Below, one piece after another: positions 6,519 through 9,014 of a stretch of DNA of 9,014 nucleotides; the first letter of the stretch is position 1, and the number at the start of each line of letters is the position of its first letter. This DNA comes from BM520 sp964594665 (GTDB lineage Bacteria > Bacteroidota > Bacteroidia > Bacteroidales > BM520), in the NCBI GenBank assembly GCA_964594665.1, contig CAZQNY010000114.1, positions 1-9,014 of the forward strand, read 5' to 3'. The position numbers and the translations under genes were made by a program. The notes under the pieces are model-generated. The model was not told the origin of the DNA. It saw only the letters and a program-made list of their open reading frames with translations, and searched no databases.

Positions 6519-7250
6519 ATGGAAAAACAACTTAATGACCTTATTTTAATTCCGGTTGATTTTACNNNNNNNNNNNNNNNNNNNNNNNNNNNNNNNNNNN
6601 NNNNNNNNNNNNNNNNNNNNNNNNNNNNNNNNNNNNNNNNNNNNNNNNNNNNNNNNNNNNNNNNNGAAGCTTTAATAAGTCTTGGTGCCAAGCTTATGGT
6701 AATGGGTACGCATGGTAAAAAAGGCTTACAGTATATTTTTGGCAGTGATGCATTAAAAGTAGTGACCAAATCGCCGGTTCCTGTTATTGTTGTTCAGGAA
6801 CGTGATTTTGGAAAAGGATACGATAACATTGTATTTCCTGTAAATGATTTCACTGAGAGCCGTCAACAGGTAAAATGGGCGACACATATTGCCAAACGCT
6901 TTGATTCTAAGATACATTTATTTGTACAAAAAGAGTCTGATGAAGCGCTGGAATCAAAGATTTCAATGGTAACTCAACAAATTGTTGAGGCTTTTGAGGA
7001 ACAGAAGATAAATTTTTGTATTTTTGAATCCGAGAAAGTATCTAACTATACCGAGCAGTTACTTGAATTTGCAGCCGAAGAAAGAGCTGATTTGATAACA
7101 ATAATGACGGATTCGGATGCCTATTCACCGGATTATCCAATAGCAGGATGGGACGAGAAGTTGATGTTTAACCCTATGCAGATTCCTGTTATGTGTATTA
7201 ATCCCAGTGAGCTGAATCAGGTTTATTTTCGATATGTAGGGATATTATAA
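6519..7250 (+). CDS. Tandem universal stress protein (UspA family), interrupted by an assembly gap
   Basis: The N-terminus NDLILIPVDFT is the first Usp strand with its nucleotide-binding Asp. After the N run comes LGAKLMVMGTHGKKGLQYIFGSDALKVVTKSPVPVIVV, split here only by description: it is the ATP-binding end of the first Usp domain, G-x2-G-x8-GS, one residue shorter than the classic x9 spacing. A second Usp fold begins at YDNIVFPVNDFTESRQQVKW and ends with IPVMCINPS, but lacks the GxxG phosphate loop, so it is probably a degenerate, non-binding half. Two-domain Usp proteins of about 280 residues are common in Bacteroidota and are cytoplasmic stress or starvation proteins. The annotated length (243 codons including the Ns) is unreliable: about 75-80 residues would be expected across the gap, not 34. 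The codon broken by the gap begins AC, so it is Thr whatever the next base. A strong terminator follows 34 bp after the stop. Confidence 0.87.
   Translation: MEKQLNDLILIPVDFXXXXXXXXXXXXXXXXXXXXXXXXXXXXXXXXXXEALISLGAKLMVMGTHGKKGLQYIFGSDALKVVTKSPVPVIVVQERDFGKGYDNIVFPVNDFTESRQQVKWATHIAKRFDSKIHLFVQKESDEALESKISMVTQQIVEAFEEQKINFCIFESEKVSNYTEQLLEFAAEERADLITIMTDSDAYSPDYPIAGWDEKLMFNPMQIPVMCINPSELNQVYFRYVGIL
6566..6665. other. Assembly gap (100 N)
   Basis: Exactly 100 N, the usual placeholder for a scaffold gap of unknown size. It falls inside the first domain of the universal stress protein gene. The reading frame happens to be kept across it, but family length suggests the real gap is larger, roughly 220-240 bp. 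Confidence 0.97.
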
Positions 7251-7283
7251 TATATCCTTTCGTATATGTATGATGTGTGGATT

Positions 7284-7317
7284 GTCGCCCTGTGTTCTGC
7301 AGGGCGACGTTTTTTTT
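7284..7317 (+). terminator. Intrinsic terminator after the universal stress protein gene
   Basis: A perfect 9-bp stem, GTCGCCCTG / CAGGGCGAC, with a 7-nt loop, followed after one G by eight T. It lies 34 bp past the stop codon and should end the plus-strand transcript of the 4268-7250 genes. Confidence 0.9.
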
Positions 7318-7405
7318 GGACAATATGTCCGTTTAATTTTGGGAAATTCACATGCATTTGAGTCCAGGTTGTGGAGTGAAAATGAAATAACAAGGTTTTT
7401 AATAA

Positions 7406-7510
7406 TTACACAAAGCACCACAGATAAGGCACTAAGAAACATAAAGATTTAAATAATAATTTTAATTTTTTTTGTGGAACTTTGCGCCTTCTTTGTGCTT
7501 CTTTGTGTAA
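7406..7510. repeat. 105-bp imperfect palindrome of CACAAAG-like units
   Basis: The ends are exact inverted copies: TTACACAAAG at 7406-7415 and CTTTGTGTAA at 7501-7510. The arms can be aligned without gaps for about 40 bp with roughly three quarters of bases matching, around an AT-rich centre (about 7446-7470). Read on the minus strand, the right arm is a run of near-repeats about 10 nt long (ACACAAAG, GCACAAAG, GCGCAAAG, CCACAAA). This resembles the dispersed intergenic repeats seen in many Bacteroidota and Chlorobi genomes. It encodes no protein. I see no target-site duplication to prove transposition. Confidence 0.65.
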
Positions 7511-7515
7511 CAGCT

Positions 7516-7546
7516 AAAAAAAAGACTGCCCGTTATTGAGCAGCCT
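7516..7546 (-). terminator. Intrinsic terminator for the minus-strand coiled-coil gene
   Basis: On the minus strand AGGCTGCTC and GGGCAGTCT pair over 9 bp (two G-U wobbles) around a 6-nt loop and run into a tract of T. It lies 26 bp past the stop of the gene at 7573-8487 and faces the plus-strand terminator at 7284-7317. Confidence 0.82.
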
Positions 7547-7572
7547 TTCCCTATATAAACTTTTAAAAGTCC

Positions 7573-8487
7573 TTAATCCAGCACAATAGTCTTCTGTCCG
7601 ATCTCCTGATCATCGGAGAAGATGTTTACAATGTACTGACCTTTTTGCATCTCGCCATCATCGGTCATCTGTAGCCAGCTCATACAGACATCCATCGCCT
7701 CATTATTATACTCCACATCTTGTTTCACGCTATACTGAAGCTTTTCACCTCTGAAGTCGAAAGCATATTCATCACCTTCACCGCGCATAAGGATACGTGT
7801 ATCAGGACCGGCAATACGCATATAGATGGTATGGATGCCTGGCTCTATTACCAGGTTTTCTCCCAGTGTGAAACATACATCCAGGCGGTGTGTACGACGT
7901 GCCTTGTCGGTCTCTTTCTCTCTGCTGCCACGAATATTTATCGCTTTAACAGCAATACTATACGCTTTGAATACGGCTGCATCAGTAACTTTCTTTGTCA
8001 GCTCTTCCTGTGTCTTTATAAGTTCCGTATTCTTTCTGCGCTCTGTCTGATATTTCTTTGTGATGGCTTTATTCTCTTCCTGCAGCTCTTTGTTTACGGT
8101 GTATAATGAGTCCAGTTGTACAACATAAACCTGTGATATTTCCTGCAGCGCTTTGAGTTTACGCTTCACCTTTACATATTCCCATTGGGTGTTAAGGAGA
8201 CGTTTTATCTCTTTGGCATTGGCCTGAATAACACTGTCTTTTGAAAGCAGAGAATCTGCGATGGCGCCATAGTCTGCCTTTACCTCTTCATGTTCCACGA
8301 GCAATGAATCCAGGTCTGCTTGAAGGTCAAGACGTTGGATCTCTTTCTCCTGCACCATCTCTTCAAGGTCGCTTTTTGTGCGGTTAAAAAGTACCAGCAC
8401 TATTACCAAAGCAATGGCAAATACTGCTGCGAGAATTATAAACAGTAAGGATCTGTTTTTTTGATTTGATGTGTTTTCTGTGTTCAT
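7573..8487 (-). CDS. Single-pass membrane protein with long coiled coil
   Basis: A 304-residue protein of unrecognised family. A short basic N-terminus (QKNR) precedes one hydrophobic helix at about 14-34, so the N-terminus is likely cytoplasmic and the rest periplasmic. Residues about 36-170 are highly charged with heptad-like Leu/Ile spacing (LEEMVQEKEIQRLDLQADLD and onwards), predicting a coiled coil with a few breaks. The last 130 or so residues look beta-rich (for example NLVIEPGIHTIYMRIAG and YIVNIFSDDQEIGQKTIVLD) and may form a small sandwich domain. Proteins with this layout are conserved in Bacteroidota and are sometimes mislabelled as SMC-like because of the coiled coil. A structural or envelope-scaffold role is only a guess. 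It has its own -7 promoter box in the 51-bp gap after the dipeptidase gene and its own terminator, so it is probably transcribed alone. Confidence 0.85.
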   Translation of the reverse strand: MNTENTSNQKNRSLLFIILAAVFAIALVIVLVLFNRTKSDLEEMVQEKEIQRLDLQADLDSLLVEHEEVKADYGAIADSLLSKDSVIQANAKEIKRLLNTQWEYVKVKRKLKALQEISQVYVVQLDSLYTVNKELQEENKAITKKYQTERRKNTELIKTQEELTKKVTDAAVFKAYSIAVKAINIRGSREKETDKARRTHRLDVCFTLGENLVIEPGIHTIYMRIAGPDTRILMRGEGDEYAFDFRGEKLQYSVKQDVEYNNEAMDVCMSWLQMTDDGEMQKGQYIVNIFSDDQEIGQKTIVLD

Positions 8488-8518
8488 TTTTTTCTTGTTA
8501 ATGTATCGTGCGCTAATG

Positions 8519-8526
8519 CAAAGGTA
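8519..8526 (-). promoter_or_regulatory. -7 promoter box for the coiled-coil gene
   Basis: On the minus strand this reads TACCTTTG, an exact match to TAnnTTTG. It lies 31 bp upstream of the ATG at 8487, the same spacing as the box found upstream of rpiB, and 12 bp after the preceding stop codon. No clear TTTG is seen at -33. Confidence 0.6.
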
Positions 8527-8538
8527 AGAATTCTCTGA

Positions 8539-9014
8539 TTAGAACGGTAATACCTTATCTTTTCTTGTCCGGCTCCAATCCGGGATGCACATTTTATCAC
8601 CCTCTGTCTTCAGGATGTAGTCGAGATATTCCTGTGGGTATCCCGGAGCAGTGATGTGATACTTCTCATTTTTCTCATAGCCATCGTTGTATTTCATCAC
8701 CAGAAAATCTCCCAGCTCCACATACTTTTGATGCACCTCTTCACCTGTACGACAAGTAAGGTCAGTTAGTAACTCTGTCCGGTGTTCTAGAGGAATATCC
8801 TTATAAATCTCTCTAAGTATCATTACTTTATCAACGATTTCCTGTTCCAGTTCATTCTGCACCTTTTGTATATCAACTTTCATGGCGGAGTATTTAATAT
8901 TTGCGAAGTTCGCCACAAAGTTAAATGCCCACCATGCCGACTCGCGACTGTATTTGTTGATATCTCCGGTTTGGTAAGGTTTAGGCAATTCTGTCACACC
9001 CATAAAGAAAGGTA
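8539..9014 (-). CDS. C69-family dipeptidase, C-terminal part (runs off the right edge)
   Basis: The visible 158 or so codons match the C-terminal region of peptidase family C69 (Ntn-hydrolase dipeptidases such as PepD and their Bacteroidota relatives). Telling stretches are GVTELPKPYQTGD, followed by YSRESAWWAFNFVANFANIKY. The frame stays open from the Met at 9003 to the window edge, and the codons before it (Pro-Phe-Phe) fit the usual PF-x-x-GVT sequence, so that Met is internal and the gene continues to the right. The N-terminal nucleophile Cys and any signal peptide are therefore outside the window. These enzymes cleave dipeptides and short peptides. The stop is TAA at 8539, 51 bp before the start of the coiled-coil gene; I see no terminator between them. 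Confidence 0.85.
   Translation of the reverse strand, partial: PFFMGVTELPKPYQTGDINKYSRESAWWAFNFVANFANIKYSAMKVDIQKVQNELEQEIVDKVMILREIYKDIPLEHRTELLTDLTCRTGEEVHQKYVELGDFLVMKYNDGYEKNEKYHITAPGYPQEYLDYILKTEGDKMCIPDWSRTRKDKVLPF

Noticed and set aside
7241..7256. AT-rich near-palindrome at the end of the stress protein gene
   Set aside because: Symmetry is imperfect and expected by chance in such AT-rich sequence; the clear terminator lies just downstream.
7245..7452. Short open frames on both strands between the stress protein gene and the palindrome
   Set aside because: They run through the terminator hairpin and into the CACAAAG repeat; the translations have no domain, signal or plausible composition.
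9001..9003. Met codon as the start of a 154-residue protein
   Set aside because: The frame stays open to the window edge and the residues before it fit the C69 family (PFF then GVTELP), so it is an internal Met of a longer gene.
1..9014. CRISPR array, tRNA, rRNA, insertion sequence or phage genes
   Set aside because: I found no regularly spaced repeats, no tRNA- or rRNA-like sequence, no transposase or integrase and no phage structural gene in any frame.

Overview
The window looks like a draft-genome or metagenome-assembled scaffold from a member of the Bacteroidota, most likely Bacteroidales or Marinilabiliales. Three things point there. Starts lack clear Shine-Dalgarno sequences, and the -7 promoter boxes fit TAnnTTTG. 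The gene content is typical of the phylum: a membrane-anchored MutS-like ATPase, a LutB-like LUD protein, a short-loop tandem universal stress protein, MORN_2 repeat proteins, lipoproteins with an acidic residue pair after the lipobox Cys, and a C69 dipeptidase. A run of exactly 100 N marks an assembly gap inside one gene.

Left block (24-3651, minus strand): rpiB, a lutB-like iron-sulfur protein and a MutS-like membrane ATPase form a tight operon, with a 2-bp gap and then a 4-bp ATGA overlap. A Bacteroidota-type -7 box lies just upstream of rpiB.

Centre (about 3652-4267): a roughly 600-bp AT-rich region without genes. It holds two exact TTATNCACA DnaA boxes and eight one-mismatch boxes within 291 bp, a 14-bp direct repeat, a near-palindromic pair of facing boxes, a TAA-trinucleotide run and a 28-bp stretch of pure A/T. 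Genes diverge from it on both sides, and sampled lines go from C-rich to G-rich on the + strand across it. The best reading is a replication origin, probably chromosomal oriC, not linked to dnaA in this window. This is the most notable element here.

Right block (4268-7250, plus strand): a secreted protein made almost entirely of about 18 MORN_2-type repeats, a small lipoprotein 2 bp downstream, and a tandem universal stress protein gene interrupted by the N gap. A strong intrinsic terminator follows.

Convergent junction and right edge (7251-9014): between the stress protein gene and the next minus-strand gene lie a + strand terminator, a 105-bp imperfect palindrome built of CACAAAG-like units (probably a dispersed repeat), and a - strand terminator. 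Beyond them are a single-pass membrane coiled-coil protein with its own -7 box, and the C-terminal part of a C69-family dipeptidase that runs off the right edge.
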